Both the position numbers and the translations under genes were made by a program. Positions 16,747 through 25,819 of a stretch of DNA of 64,000 bases are shown here, piece by piece. Origin of the DNA: UBA3210 sp963623095 (lineage in GTDB: Bacteria > Bacillota_I > Bacilli_A > RFN20 > CAG-449). The stretch is taken from NCBI GenBank assembly GCA_963623095.1, contig CAVFKD010000001.1, positions 35,485-99,484 of the forward strand, written 5' to 3'. Position 1 is the first letter of the stretch; every line of letters starts with the position of its first letter. Below the pieces are notes generated by a model. The model made no database searches and was not told the DNA's origin. It saw only the letters and a list, made by a program, of their open reading frames with translations.

Positions 16747-17043
16747 TTAGCCTACCACCTTTGGAAGTTTAATTTGTCCTTCCACAACATCTTTTGCGTT
16801 TCTTAATACTTCTTTTTTATCTAAACCTTCTTCTGGAATATCTTCTCTTAAATAAGAAGTTGTTACATCAAATGGGAAAGTCATTGGACTTACGTTTTCA
16901 AGTCCATCGATTTCACCAAGAACTTCCATTTGTTTAGTAATGACATCGAATTCTTTTAAAAGTAATTCATATTGTTCATTAGACATATCAAACATTAAGT
17001 TATTCGCACAATTTTTTAATAATTCAATATCGTATTTAACCAT
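16747..17043 (-). CDS. gatC: Asp/Glu-tRNA amidotransferase subunit C
   Basis: The 98-residue subunit wraps around GatA and GatB and stabilises the complex. The pattern LLKNCANNLMFDMSNEQYELLLKEF followed by LENVSPM and LREDIPEEGL fits GatC, although the N-terminal region is diverged. AGGAGG lies before the ATG. It lies 9 bp after pcrA, the normal Firmicutes order pcrA-(ligA)-gatC-gatA-gatB, with ligA absent from this locus. Confidence 0.93.
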   Translation of the reverse strand: MVKYDIELLKNCANNLMFDMSNEQYELLLKEFDVITKQMEVLGEIDGLENVSPMTFPFDVTTSYLREDIPEEGLDKKEVLRNAKDVVEGQIKLPKVVG

Positions 17044-17052
17044 ACTTACCTC

Positions 17053-19281
17053 CTATAACTTTTTTATTAATGGATGACTACCAATAAGAGTTTTTGTTCC
17101 TATTTCGTCAGTTTCAAATTTAACTCTAATAAGTTTTGCGATTACTTCAACTACTTCACCTTTACCGAATGTTGCATGTTCAACTTTATCTCCAATATTC
17201 CAAGATGTAACACCATTTGTTCCACTTATAACTGGAGTGGTTTTACTTGGAGTGGATGCAGGTTTTAAGCCTTGAGGCTTATATTTAGCCTGATAGGAAT
17301 ATCCATTAGATGAACTTCCTAATTGTCTTCCAATATTTTCTTTATAAATACCTGCTTCTTTAACAAATCTACTTGGCGACATTGTTGATTGCACGCTATA
17401 AGAATAATCTTGATTGCTTGAAACCATCAGTTGTTTCTTCGCTCTAGTAAAAGCAACATAAGCAAGTCTTCTTTCTTCCTCAATACCTAATTTAGATTCA
17501 GCAATTGAACGCATTGATGGGAATATACCTTCTGCCATGTTGATGACAAAGACATAATCAAATTCTAGACCTTTCGCAGTATGAACGCTCATCAATGAAA
17601 CATAATCACCTTCTTCAATATCATCTTGAGAAGCTTGTAAAATTGCGTTATTAACAAAATCTTCAAAAGTTGAATTAGGTTCAGTATCTAAGAAAATATC
17701 CGCTTGATTTAATAATTGCTTAATATTATCAATTCGATCTTCTTCATCATCTTTATAAGTTTCTTTAATGTAATCAAAATATCCAATATTAGTTAAGAAA
17801 TCTTCTAATACAGTATATAGATGTCTATTTCCTGAATTAACTTCAACAGATAATTTATCTAATTCGGATAATAAAGTTACCATACTCGCTTTTGATTTAG
17901 TTTTTAATGAACATTCATTAATGTTTTCTTTAACATATAAGAATAATGTTTGTCCTGCATTAATAGCTTCTTTAGTAAGATTTTCTAATGCAGTAGGACC
18001 AATATTTCTTTTTGGAACATTTATAACTCTGATAAATGCAGTGTCATCATAAGGATTAACAACTAATTTAAAATAAGAAACAATATCTTTAATTTCTGCA
18101 CGTTGATAGAATTTTAATCCACCGAATATTTTATATGGAATTCGATAATTCGCTAAAACCGGTTCAACAATTCCTGAACTTGCATTATTACGATATAAGA
18201 TCGCAATATTTTTATACGCTATATTGTTTTTATGTAGTTCAATAATTTTTTCAACAACACTTGTTCCTTCATCTTTGGAAGATCTTGCATTAAAGAAACT
18301 AACCTTTTCTCCATTATCACCATTAGTGAATAAATCTTTTTTAAGTCTTTCTTTATTTTTATCAATAAGTGCATTCGCTGCGTCCAAGATATTTTTAGTA
18401 GAACGATAATTTTGATTTAAATATATAGAATGCAATTTTGCGTTATTGTTAACACTTTTAATATAATCTTCTAGATCAAGAATTAATCGATGATTTGCCC
18501 CTCTCCAAGTATAAATAGTTTGGTCTGGATCACCTACTACATATAAAGAAGTTTCTTGTTTCATTAATAATTCAATTAATTTAAATTGAACATCATTGAT
18601 ATCTTGGAATTCATCAACAAGGATATGCTTTGTATAACGAGTATATCTTTCTCTAACACCATTATTTTCATCTTGTAAAACATCAATTGCTTTTAATAAT
18701 AAATCATCAAAATCTAATGAATGTCTTTCATTTAATACTTCAGTATACTCTTTAAAGAATTCTTTGTATTGTTGAATTTCTCTATTTGGATAATTGATGT
18801 CTTTAATATCTTCATATTCTAGACCATGCATTTTCTTATCGGAAATCCAATTTAAACATTTTGTAATATTAGGATCATTCTTAGGTAAATTATATCTATC
18901 ATGGAATATTTCTTTCATGATGTTTTTAGTATCATCTTCATCAAGAATTGTAAAGTTCTTAGGAAAACCAATATGGTTTGCTTCATTTCTTAAGAATCTT
19001 GCACACCATGAATGAATTGTTCCAAGGAACATTCTATTAGCTTCTTGACTTCCAACAATATCAGTAACTCTTTGTTTAATTTCTTTCGCAGCTTTATTAG
19101 TGAATGTAACTGCCATTATAGTTGAAGGGAAAACATTTTCATGAGCGATTAAATAAGCGATTCTACTAGTTAGAACGCTTGTTTTACCACTTCCTGCGCC
19201 GGCAATAATTCTAATATATTGCTCTTTAGAAGTAGCGCCTTCATATTGTTGTTTGTTTAATCTTTCTAAATAGTATTCCAT
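17053..19281 (-). CDS. pcrA: ATP-dependent DNA helicase PcrA/UvrD
   Basis: The 742-residue superfamily 1A helicase unwinds DNA 3'-5' in repair and rolling-circle replication and removes RecA. Motif I is AGAGSGKTSVLTSR, motif II VDEFQDIND, motif III GDPDQTIYTWRGA, and motif VI AYVAFTRAKKQL. The C terminus has the Tudor-like module GDKVEHATFGKGEVVEV that contacts RNA polymerase. It opens the unit containing gatCAB; its own promoter is not obvious in the 104-bp gap after the cyclase terminator. Confidence 0.96.
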   Translation of the reverse strand: MEYYLERLNKQQYEGATSKEQYIRIIAGAGSGKTSVLTSRIAYLIAHENVFPSTIMAVTFTNKAAKEIKQRVTDIVGSQEANRMFLGTIHSWCARFLRNEANHIGFPKNFTILDEDDTKNIMKEIFHDRYNLPKNDPNITKCLNWISDKKMHGLEYEDIKDINYPNREIQQYKEFFKEYTEVLNERHSLDFDDLLLKAIDVLQDENNGVRERYTRYTKHILVDEFQDINDVQFKLIELLMKQETSLYVVGDPDQTIYTWRGANHRLILDLEDYIKSVNNNAKLHSIYLNQNYRSTKNILDAANALIDKNKERLKKDLFTNGDNGEKVSFFNARSSKDEGTSVVEKIIELHKNNIAYKNIAILYRNNASSGIVEPVLANYRIPYKIFGGLKFYQRAEIKDIVSYFKLVVNPYDDTAFIRVINVPKRNIGPTALENLTKEAINAGQTLFLYVKENINECSLKTKSKASMVTLLSELDKLSVEVNSGNRHLYTVLEDFLTNIGYFDYIKETYKDDEEDRIDNIKQLLNQADIFLDTEPNSTFEDFVNNAILQASQDDIEEGDYVSLMSVHTAKGLEFDYVFVINMAEGIFPSMRSIAESKLGIEEERRLAYVAFTRAKKQLMVSSNQDYSYSVQSTMSPSRFVKEAGIYKENIGRQLGSSSNGYSYQAKYKPQGLKPASTPSKTTPVISGTNGVTSWNIGDKVEHATFGKGEVVEVIAKLIRVKFETDEIGTKTLIGSHPLIKKL

Positions 19282-19381
19282 AACGCCTCACAAGTATTAT
19301 TAACTTTAAACATTATATACTAAACCTATAATCTTTTTAATAATAAATTATTAAAATTACTGACATTTTATATTATTAAAA

Positions 19382-19417
19382 GAAAAGTTGTGAAACCCAA
19401 TTTATGAGTTCCACAAC
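19382..19417 (-). terminator. Terminator of the diguanylate cyclase gene
   Basis: Minus-strand GTTGTGGAACTC / GGGTTTCACAAC with G-U pairs (19387-19398, 19406-19417), followed by TTTTC. Confidence 0.8.
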
Positions 19418-19421
19418 AATG

Positions 19422-20705
19422 TTAACGATATTTTTCTATATTATTTTCTTTATAATATCTTTCTTTATCTTCATACATTAAATCATCGCTTAGTTTAACA
19501 AGTTCATCAAAGCTTATACCTTTATGATCTTTATATTCAACATAACCGACTGCGAGAGATAATCTAATATTATAATTATTGTTATCTTTTTCTATTTCTT
19601 TACGAAGATCTTTAAGAATTTCTTCATTCTTTACAGTTGTATATAAAATCGCGACAAATTCATCTCCACCGGTTCTATAAACAGATCCATAATTGTGAAG
19701 TGTTCTAAATAAGCAATTCGCTGCACGTTTGATTAATAAATCGCCATCTTGATGTCCTTTAACATCATTAACTTGCTTTAATCCATTAATATCAATTGTA
19801 TATACAGATATATCTCTTTGATATCTAATTCTTGCTTTATCTTCTTCATAGCAATAACGGTTATACAAGTTAGTTAAAGTATCTCTAGATGAAATAAGGG
19901 TTAATTTTTCAATTTCTCTTTTTTCTTTATCTATGTGTTGTAATACGAATAATACTTTAGTTAAACGATTATTAAAATTATATTCAAGTGGTAAGAAAAT
20001 AAGTCTTACCCAACCAAAGTTATTACCGATTGCATCATAAGAAATATATTTATGATCTAACATTCTTTCTTCAATAGTATCAATATTGACAAATTCTAAA
20101 ACTTTATCAATATATTGTGTTGTAAATAAATGTGGCATCATTAAAGCAAAGTCTTCATTTGCTTTATGAGTTTTATAAAACATTCTAATAAACTCATTAT
20201 CTTTATAAGCAACATAAGAATTGTGCTCAATATCAATAACGTGCATATTAATGTATAATTCAGAAATATGGGTAACAACACTTTCTGCGATTGGATTATT
20301 TTTAAATGCAAGTCTTTGAGGTACATTACAATCTTCTAAATAGATATAAGCTTCTAAATTATCTTTAGTATATCTAGGAGTTCTTACAATTCTAATTTTA
20401 AACCAGATTAGTTGTTGATTAAAAACTCTTCTAAACCAGATATCATAATCACCAGTTTCATCTAACTTCTTAGTTAAAGTTTCATATTTAAAGTTTTCTT
20501 TAAATTGAGTTAAATCTTCCGCGAAAATTCTACCAAAGTTCAAATAAGCATAAAATAAGTCCTTTAATGTAGGAGCTTTTTCATAGACAGATGAATCATT
20601 ATCAACATCTTTTATGACTTTATAAGAATTAGTCGTAAAATTAACTTCGTATAATTTAAAAATATGTTTAGAAAGTAATTCATTTATTTCTTTTTCCATA
20701 GCCAT
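19422..20705 (-). CDS. GGDEF-domain protein, probable diguanylate cyclase
   Basis: I start it at ATG 20705 with AAAGGTGAG upstream; GTG at 20708 is possible. The 427-residue soluble protein has no membrane segment. Its first 270 residues are alpha/beta and look like a sensory region (possibly two PAS-like modules, IWFRRVFNQQLIWFKIRIV). A complete GGDEF domain follows: SRDTLTNLYNRY, DINGLKQVND and RTGGDEFVAIL (about 346-350). The RxxD inhibitory site normally five residues before GGDEF is absent, so product inhibition may be lost. It should make cyclic di-GMP from two GTP; no EAL, HD-GYP or PilZ partner is in the window. It is monocistronic. Confidence 0.9.
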   Translation of the reverse strand: MAMEKEINELLSKHIFKLYEVNFTTNSYKVIKDVDNDSSVYEKAPTLKDLFYAYLNFGRIFAEDLTQFKENFKYETLTKKLDETGDYDIWFRRVFNQQLIWFKIRIVRTPRYTKDNLEAYIYLEDCNVPQRLAFKNNPIAESVVTHISELYINMHVIDIEHNSYVAYKDNEFIRMFYKTHKANEDFALMMPHLFTTQYIDKVLEFVNIDTIEERMLDHKYISYDAIGNNFGWVRLIFLPLEYNFNNRLTKVLFVLQHIDKEKREIEKLTLISSRDTLTNLYNRYCYEEDKARIRYQRDISVYTIDINGLKQVNDVKGHQDGDLLIKRAANCLFRTLHNYGSVYRTGGDEFVAILYTTVKNEEILKDLRKEIEKDNNNYNIRLSLAVGYVEYKDHKGISFDELVKLSDDLMYEDKERYYKENNIEKYR

Positions 20706-20841
20706 CACTCACCTTTAATTTATTATATACCATTTTTATAATAAAAAGTGAAAAATTATAAATATTAAATTCTACGTGATTAATTTTTTTAGATTAAACA
20801 AGAAAAATGGTTTTGTAACTTATTTATTTCCTAGTTTAACG

Positions 20842-20872
20842 AAAAAGTGAACCCAACTAAAAGGTTCACTTT
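20842..20872 (-). terminator. Terminator of the PHP phosphatase gene
   Basis: Minus-strand AAAGTGAACC / GGTTCACTTT (20844-20853, 20863-20872) then a T run; it ends the ECF-truA-PHP unit. Confidence 0.85.
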
Positions 20873-20877
20873 GCAAT

Positions 20878-21669
20878 TTATTTATCAATAATTATTTTAT
20901 CTATTACTTCTAGACCTAATTCCTTAACTAATTTATAGCCTGAATCATTATTAGGATTATCTAAATCAAAAGGTGCGTGCGCATCAAGTCCTAAAATAAT
21001 CTTTGCCCCATACTTTTTCGCAAGTTTCCAGAATTCTTCATGAGGATAAGGATAACGATAATCATCACCTAATATTCTTTTTCCTCCACGGATAGAAGCA
21101 AAATTAAATTCAAGAGGTATATCTAAATCAATACTTGCTTTAATAATTCTTTTAGAGCAAGAAATAGTTGTATGATCCCATTTTAAATAACTAGCCATAA
21201 AATAATCAGGATGACATACATATTTAAATAAGCCTGTTTCCATACCTTTAATTAAAGTATCTGTATATTTTTTAATATCTTCTTTAGTCGTTGCATGAGA
21301 GAAAAATGGTTTTAATGTAGGTCCATCTACTTCACAATGGTTACCTAAGATTAAATATTGAATTTTTCCTGATTCAAGCAAGTGTCGATAATAAGGGAAA
21401 TAATATTCCATTGCTTCAGCTTCAAAGCCTAAATAAATTTTAATTCTATCTTTATATTTTTCTTTTAAAGCATTAATAGAATCACAATAATCATCTAATA
21501 ATGAATAATCTCCTCTTACACCTGGTTGAATATGATCAGGAAGCATAATATGATCAGAAAAGCCTAGTTCTTGAAGCCCCATCGCAATTGCTTCAATTAC
21601 ATATTCTTCATCTTCACCAATCGCATGTCCACATCTAGAAGTGTGAGTATGATAGTTATTTTTAATCAT
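20878..21669 (-). CDS. PHP-domain phosphoesterase, histidinol-phosphatase (HisK) family
   Basis: The 263-residue protein begins NYHTHTSRCGHA, the HxH metal site of PHP enzymes, followed by GFSDH, EAEAMEYY, LGNHC, CHPDYF and a final GLDAHAP. This set fits the Bacillus HisK/HisJ-type histidinol phosphatase, but no other histidine genes are here. A sugar-phosphate or other phosphomonoesterase role is equally possible. It starts at the base where truA stops (21669), so translation is coupled, and it is the last gene before a terminator. Confidence 0.85.
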   Translation of the reverse strand: MIKNNYHTHTSRCGHAIGEDEEYVIEAIAMGLQELGFSDHIMLPDHIQPGVRGDYSLLDDYCDSINALKEKYKDRIKIYLGFEAEAMEYYFPYYRHLLESGKIQYLILGNHCEVDGPTLKPFFSHATTKEDIKKYTDTLIKGMETGLFKYVCHPDYFMASYLKWDHTTISCSKRIIKASIDLDIPLEFNFASIRGGKRILGDDYRYPYPHEEFWKLAKKYGAKIILGLDAHAPFDLDNPNNDSGYKLVKELGLEVIDKIIIDK

Positions 21670-22400
21670 TAATAATTCACCTCCACAAGATATAATCCTT
21701 CGCTTGGAGCTTTATATCTAACTCGATGGATAGTTTCTCCATCCAATAATTTTTTAATATCTTCTAAAGATATATTTTTAAGGCCTAATTCAATTAAAGT
21801 ACCAATAATCATTCTTACCATATATCTTCTAAATCCATTTCCATAGATATCAAAAGTAAATACACCATCTTCTTCTTTCAAACTAAAATCATATATTTCT
21901 CTTTCAAATGGTCCTTCATCATTAGTGCAAAAATTAATAAAATTATGTTTACCTTTAAATAATTCTATTCCTTTTTTGATTAAATCTATATCTAATTTAC
22001 GGCACAAATTAAAATATAAATCCTTATGAATAGGATCTTTTATACCCGTATTAACAATGTAGCGATAATGCTTAGATTTTGCCGAAAATCTTGCATGAAA
22101 ATCTTCATTGACTACTTCTAAAGATTTAAAACAAATATCATCAGGAAGAAGTCTATTAATCGCATAAAGCATTTTATAGACGTCTAAAGAATCTCTATTT
22201 AAGTCAAAATGAATTACTTGTCCTAAAGCATGAACTCCTTTGTCCGTCCTACCTGAACCTACAATTTCAATTGGTTCATTAAATAAAGAACTCAATATCT
22301 TTTCTAAGACATCTTCAATAGTTAAAGTAGATTCATCTCTTTGGGTTTGAAAGCCAAAATATCTTGTTCCATTATAGGAAATAACTGCCTTAACTCTCAT
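21669..22400 (-). CDS. truA: tRNA pseudouridine(38-40) synthase TruA
   Basis: The start is placed at ATG 22400 (MRVKAVISYNGTRYFGFQTQ), with AAGGAC upstream and only one base after the ecfT stop; an upstream in-frame start at 22421 would overlap ecfT. The 243-residue enzyme isomerises U38-40 in tRNA anticodon stems. The catalytic Asp lies in GSGRTDKGVHALGQV, and FHARFSAKSKHYRY and RRYMVRMIIGTL are conserved. The ecfA1-ecfA2-ecfT-truA order is conserved in Firmicutes. Confidence 0.95.
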   Translation of the reverse strand: MRVKAVISYNGTRYFGFQTQRDESTLTIEDVLEKILSSLFNEPIEIVGSGRTDKGVHALGQVIHFDLNRDSLDVYKMLYAINRLLPDDICFKSLEVVNEDFHARFSAKSKHYRYIVNTGIKDPIHKDLYFNLCRKLDIDLIKKGIELFKGKHNFINFCTNDEGPFEREIYDFSLKEEDGVFTFDIYGNGFRRYMVRMIIGTLIELGLKNISLEDIKKLLDGETIHRVRYKAPSEGLYLVEVNY

Positions 22401-22401
22401 A

Positions 22402-23259
22402 TTAAAATAGTCCTTGAACAAATGATATTAAATCGAAGTTTGTAACCATTAAGGTTATTAATCCCCCGAGAATTAATAAAATAACAATCGATGAAATACT
22501 ATCTCTTAATGCCCATTTATTAATGCGGTATTTAGTTCTTTTTGCACTTGGATTATATCCGCGAGCTTCCATCGCGTTAGCGAGTTCTTCACTTCTTTGT
22601 AACGCGGAAATAAATAAAGGAATAATCAAAGCTATAATCGCTTTTACTTTTTCTTTAAAATGACCGTTTTGAAAATCAACACCACGGGATGCTTGGGCTT
22701 TCATAATTCGATCAGTTTCTTCTAGTAAAGTAGGAATAAATCTTAATGCTAGAGAAATAGTCATTGCGATTTCATGAACTGGGAATTTAATAACTTTTAA
22801 AGGTTTCATTAACCATTCTAATGCATTAGTTAATTCTAATGGTTTAGTAGTCGCGGTTAATACTAGCGATAAAGAAAGCATAATAATAAGTCTAAATAAA
22901 ATATAAACAGTATTATATATCGCAGAATAATATATCTTCCAACTAGTGTTAAAGAAATTAAAATATCCTAAAGATTCATCACCTGGAACAATGATATTAA
23001 CAATAAATAAAACTAGCATCATAATCCAAATAGCTTTTAATTGAGAAAATAGCATACTCAATTTAATATGAGAAATTCTCATAATAACGTAAATGAAAAC
23101 AAATAAGATTCCATAAATAATAAAATTCATCCAAATACTAGTAAATGAAAAGAAAATGCACACCATCAAAACAATCATCGCAAGAATCTTAAAACGAGGA
23201 TCTAAACGATGAATTAATGAATTATAAGGAACATATTTACCAATGGTGATATTTTGCAT
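22402..23259 (-). CDS. ecfT: ECF transporter transmembrane subunit EcfT
   Basis: The 285-residue membrane subunit links the two ATPases to exchangeable vitamin- or metal-binding S components. About five or six membrane segments are visible, and the two cytoplasmic coupling motifs are present: QASRGVDFQ and MEARGYNPSAKRTKYR. It lies 4 bp downstream of ecfA2. No S component is coded here, so the module is expected to be shared by S components elsewhere. Confidence 0.94.
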   Translation of the reverse strand: MQNITIGKYVPYNSLIHRLDPRFKILAMIVLMVCIFFSFTSIWMNFIIYGILFVFIYVIMRISHIKLSMLFSQLKAIWIMMLVLFIVNIIVPGDESLGYFNFFNTSWKIYYSAIYNTVYILFRLIIMLSLSLVLTATTKPLELTNALEWLMKPLKVIKFPVHEIAMTISLALRFIPTLLEETDRIMKAQASRGVDFQNGHFKEKVKAIIALIIPLFISALQRSEELANAMEARGYNPSAKRTKYRINKWALRDSISSIVILLILGGLITLMVTNFDLISFVQGLF

Positions 23260-23263
23260 TTTA

Positions 23264-24169
23264 CTATTCTCTTTCCTTCAAAATTTCTTGTGCTAAAGTT
23301 TTTTCATCAACAACATTTTTCAAATCAATATGATAACCATTCTTATTTAATTCTTTTGCGAATTTAATACATTTAGGTTCTTCAATTGATAAATTATCTA
23401 CTAGAGTATCATCTAAGAATAATTCATAAGGTTTACATTCTTTAATGATTTCTCCTTTGCTTAATACAGTTACATCTGTCGCATATTTAATAACATTATC
23501 CATATCATGAGAGACCATGATTAAAGTTGTACCTTGTTTATACAATTTTAAAAATAGGTCCATCATTTCTTTTGAACCGGTAGGATCTAATCCTGCGGTA
23601 GGTTCATCAAGAATTAAAATATCAGGTTTTAAAGCAATAATACCTGCGATTGCGACTCTTCTTTTTTGTCCTCCAGACAATTCAAAAGGACTTCTTTGAT
23701 ATAAAGCTTCATCAATACCAACTAAAGTTAATGCTTCAGAAGCTAATTTTAAAGCTTCTTGTTCAGAACAGCCAAAATTCTTTGGTCCAAAAGTTACATC
23801 TTTTATAACTGTTTCTTCAAATAATTGATATTCTGGGAATTGAAAGACTAATCCAACACTCTTTCTTAATGTTTTATAATCTTTGTTTTTCTTATATTCT
23901 TCAATATTTTCTTTCTTTAACTTTTTTAAAGAAGCTTTCTTATCTTTTTTATTCGCGACAATAAAGCCATTTACATCAACACTTCCTGATGAAGGAATAA
24001 GCAATGCGTTAATTTGTTGAACTAAAGTAGATTTACCACTTCCTGTATGGCCAACTAAAGCCATAAAAGAATGATCTTTTATTTCTAAATTAATATCTTT
24101 TAACGCGGTTGTTTCTAAAGGCATATTAGGTGAATAAACATAATTTACGTGCTTAAAAACTATTGGCAT
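23264..24169 (-). CDS. ecfA2: ECF transporter ATPase EcfA2
   Basis: The 301-residue ATPase has Walker A GHTGSGKSTLVQQ, the signature LSGGQKRRVAIAG, Walker B LILDEPTAGLDP and the switch His in MVSHDMD. The Q-loop is in FQFPEYQLFEETV. A stretch of lysines (KKDKKASLKKLKKENIEEYKKNKDYK) between Walker A and the Q-loop is typical of the EcfA2 insert. The gene overlaps ecfA1 by 10 nt and precedes ecfT by 4 bp, forming the EcfA1A2T energizing complex on the inner membrane face. Confidence 0.95.
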   Translation of the reverse strand: MPIVFKHVNYVYSPNMPLETTALKDINLEIKDHSFMALVGHTGSGKSTLVQQINALLIPSSGSVDVNGFIVANKKDKKASLKKLKKENIEEYKKNKDYKTLRKSVGLVFQFPEYQLFEETVIKDVTFGPKNFGCSEQEALKLASEALTLVGIDEALYQRSPFELSGGQKRRVAIAGIIALKPDILILDEPTAGLDPTGSKEMMDLFLKLYKQGTTLIMVSHDMDNVIKYATDVTVLSKGEIIKECKPYELFLDDTLVDNLSIEEPKCIKFAKELNKNGYHIDLKNVVDEKTLAQEILKERE

Positions 24170-24972
24170 AATTCTTTCACCATACTTTCTTCATCATTAC
24201 TTGATAAAGTAATGCCTAATTTTTCTAGTTCATCATATAATTTAAATGAAAAAGGAATATCTAATTTAATTTCTAATAATTTATCTTTATTTTTAAATAC
24301 TTCATTAGGTGCCCCATTAAAGATAATTTCACCATCATCAATAACAATAACCCTATCAGAAGAAAATGCTTCTTCAATATCGTGAGTAATAGAAAGAATG
24401 GTTAAATCACTTCTTTCTTTTTTAATCTTCTTAATGACTTGTTTAATTTCACTTTTACCTTTTGGATCAAGCATTGCAGTAGCTTCATCAAAGATAATTA
24501 AATCAGGATGCATCGCAAGAACTCCCGCGATCGCGACACGTTGTTTTTGTCCACCAGATAAAGAAGTAGGTTCTTTATTTAAGAATTCTTCCATTCCGAC
24601 AATCTTAGAATATTTATTGATAATTTCATCCATTTGTTCATGAGGAACTTGATGATTTTCTAATCCAAAAGCAATATCATCCGCGACAGTAGAACCAGTA
24701 AATTGGTTATCAGGATTTTGGAAAACAATTCCTACTTTATTTCTAATAGAATATAAATTTTCTTCATTTAATACTTCATCAAAAACTTTAATGGTTCCTT
24801 TTTGTGCTTCAAGTAAACCGATAATAAGTTTTGCAAGAGTAGATTTTCCTGAACCATTATGGCCAATAATAGCCACATATTCTCCTTTATCAACGTCAAA
24901 AGAAAGGTCGTTAAAGACCTTTGTTTCTTTGTCATATCTAAATTTTAAATGTTCTACTTCTAAAGCTTTCAT
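24160..24972 (-). CDS. ecfA1: ECF transporter ATPase EcfA1
   Basis: The 270-residue ATPase has Walker A GHNGSGKSTLAKL, Q-loop FQNPDNQFTGSTV, signature LSGGQKQRVAIAG and Walker B LIIFDEATAMLDP. The Ala in DEATAML is characteristic of the EcfA1 paralog. It heterodimerises with EcfA2. The ATG follows the stop of the 81-residue membrane gene directly (TAGATG), so it is translationally coupled to that gene. Confidence 0.95.
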   Translation of the reverse strand: MKALEVEHLKFRYDKETKVFNDLSFDVDKGEYVAIIGHNGSGKSTLAKLIIGLLEAQKGTIKVFDEVLNEENLYSIRNKVGIVFQNPDNQFTGSTVADDIAFGLENHQVPHEQMDEIINKYSKIVGMEEFLNKEPTSLSGGQKQRVAIAGVLAMHPDLIIFDEATAMLDPKGKSEIKQVIKKIKKERSDLTILSITHDIEEAFSSDRVIVIDDGEIIFNGAPNEVFKNKDKLLEIKLDIPFSFKLYDELEKLGITLSSNDEESMVKELCQ

Positions 24973-25218
24973 CTATTTATTTTCATTCCTTTGTTTGTCT
25001 CTTCTAAAAACAATATAGAAGAATAACCAATAACAAATTGTAAATACAAGTAATACTACTCCAGCGATAATATATCCTGAAGAATTGTCTCCGAATATCT
25101 TACCTCCGTAAGTAACACCTGCGAGTATAGATAATAACATAAAATAAATAACAATAGTAATAACTATTCTATTTCTTCTAATTCTTTTTCTTTTTGCTTT
25201 TTCTAATCCGTTATCCAT
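24973..25218 (-). CDS. Small two-span membrane protein of unknown function
   Basis: The 81-residue product starts with a basic stretch (KAKRKRIRRNR), followed by two hydrophobic helices (about 18-38 and 47-70) joined by a Gly-rich loop, and ends in a basic, polar tail (RRDKQRNENK). It is 3 bp after the dCMP deaminase gene and directly abuts ecfA1. It is too small and lacks the conserved motifs for an ECF S component, which has about six helices. Its role is unknown; co-transcription with ecfA1 suggests a membrane accessory, but that is inference. Confidence 0.7.
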   Translation of the reverse strand: MDNGLEKAKRKRIRRNRIVITIVIYFMLLSILAGVTYGGKIFGDNSSGYIIAGVVLLVFTICYWLFFYIVFRRDKQRNENK

Positions 25219-25221
25219 AAT

Positions 25222-25701
25222 CTATTTAAACTCTATAAATGGAGTTTTCCCTTCATATTTTCTATATTTAACACCTGTCATATCAAACATCTTCTTACTT
25301 GCGATGATTGATGGAGTATTCGCGTATTTATCATCCATGTAAATGACTTCTTTAATTCCTGATTGAATAATTGCTTTCGCACATTCATTACATGGGAATA
25401 AAGTAACATAGATTCGACCATTTTCTAATGATCCTGTCGCGTTTAATATCGCATTGAATTCTGCATGACATACGTATAAATATTTAGTTTCTAAAGCATC
25501 GCCTTCACGATCCCAAGGCATATCATCATCCTTACAACCAATTGGCATACCATTATATCCCATAGTTAAAACCTTATTTTTATCTGATGCGACTAACGCA
25601 CCTACTTGAGTGGAAGGATCTTTACTTCTTAAACCAGTAAGTTTCGCAACACCCATAAAATATTCATCCCAACTAATATAATCTTTTCTTTGTCCTGCCA
25701 T
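25222..25701 (-). CDS. dCMP deaminase (ComEB family)
   Basis: The 159-residue zinc deaminase converts dCMP to dUMP for dTTP synthesis. The zinc ligands are His79 with the catalytic Glu81 in VCHAEFNAI, and Cys104 and Cys107 in LFPCNECAKAI. An early SKDPSTQVGALV stretch is diagnostic of the family. GGTGGTGATTC precedes the ATG. It heads a unit with the 81-residue membrane gene and the ECF genes. Confidence 0.92.
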   Translation of the reverse strand: MAGQRKDYISWDEYFMGVAKLTGLRSKDPSTQVGALVASDKNKVLTMGYNGMPIGCKDDDMPWDREGDALETKYLYVCHAEFNAILNATGSLENGRIYVTLFPCNECAKAIIQSGIKEVIYMDDKYANTPSIIASKKMFDMTGVKYRKYEGKTPFIEFK

Positions 25702-25763
25702 AGAATCACCACCTATTAATTAAATTATATATAATTTAAACATATTTTTTAAATAAAAGAATA

Positions 25764-25798
25764 TATTTATTTTAAAATAAATAAATATAAAATATAAT
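25764..25798 (+). promoter_or_regulatory. Promoter region of the ABC pair with a 20-bp palindrome
   Basis: TATAAT (25793-25798) with TATTTATTTT / AAAATAAATA (25764-25783), a perfect palindrome covering where the -35 box should be. A GntR-type regulator would be usual for such ABC pairs, but none is coded nearby. Confidence 0.4.
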
Positions 25799-25819
25799 TT
25801 CACTAAGGAGATATCTATT

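Noticed and set aside
20703..20708. GTG at 20708 as the start of the diguanylate cyclase.
   Set aside because: It lies in the AGGTGAG ribosome site; ATG 20705 or 20699 is better placed.
24973..25218. The 81-residue membrane protein as an ECF S component.
   Set aside because: It has only two membrane helices; S components have about six.
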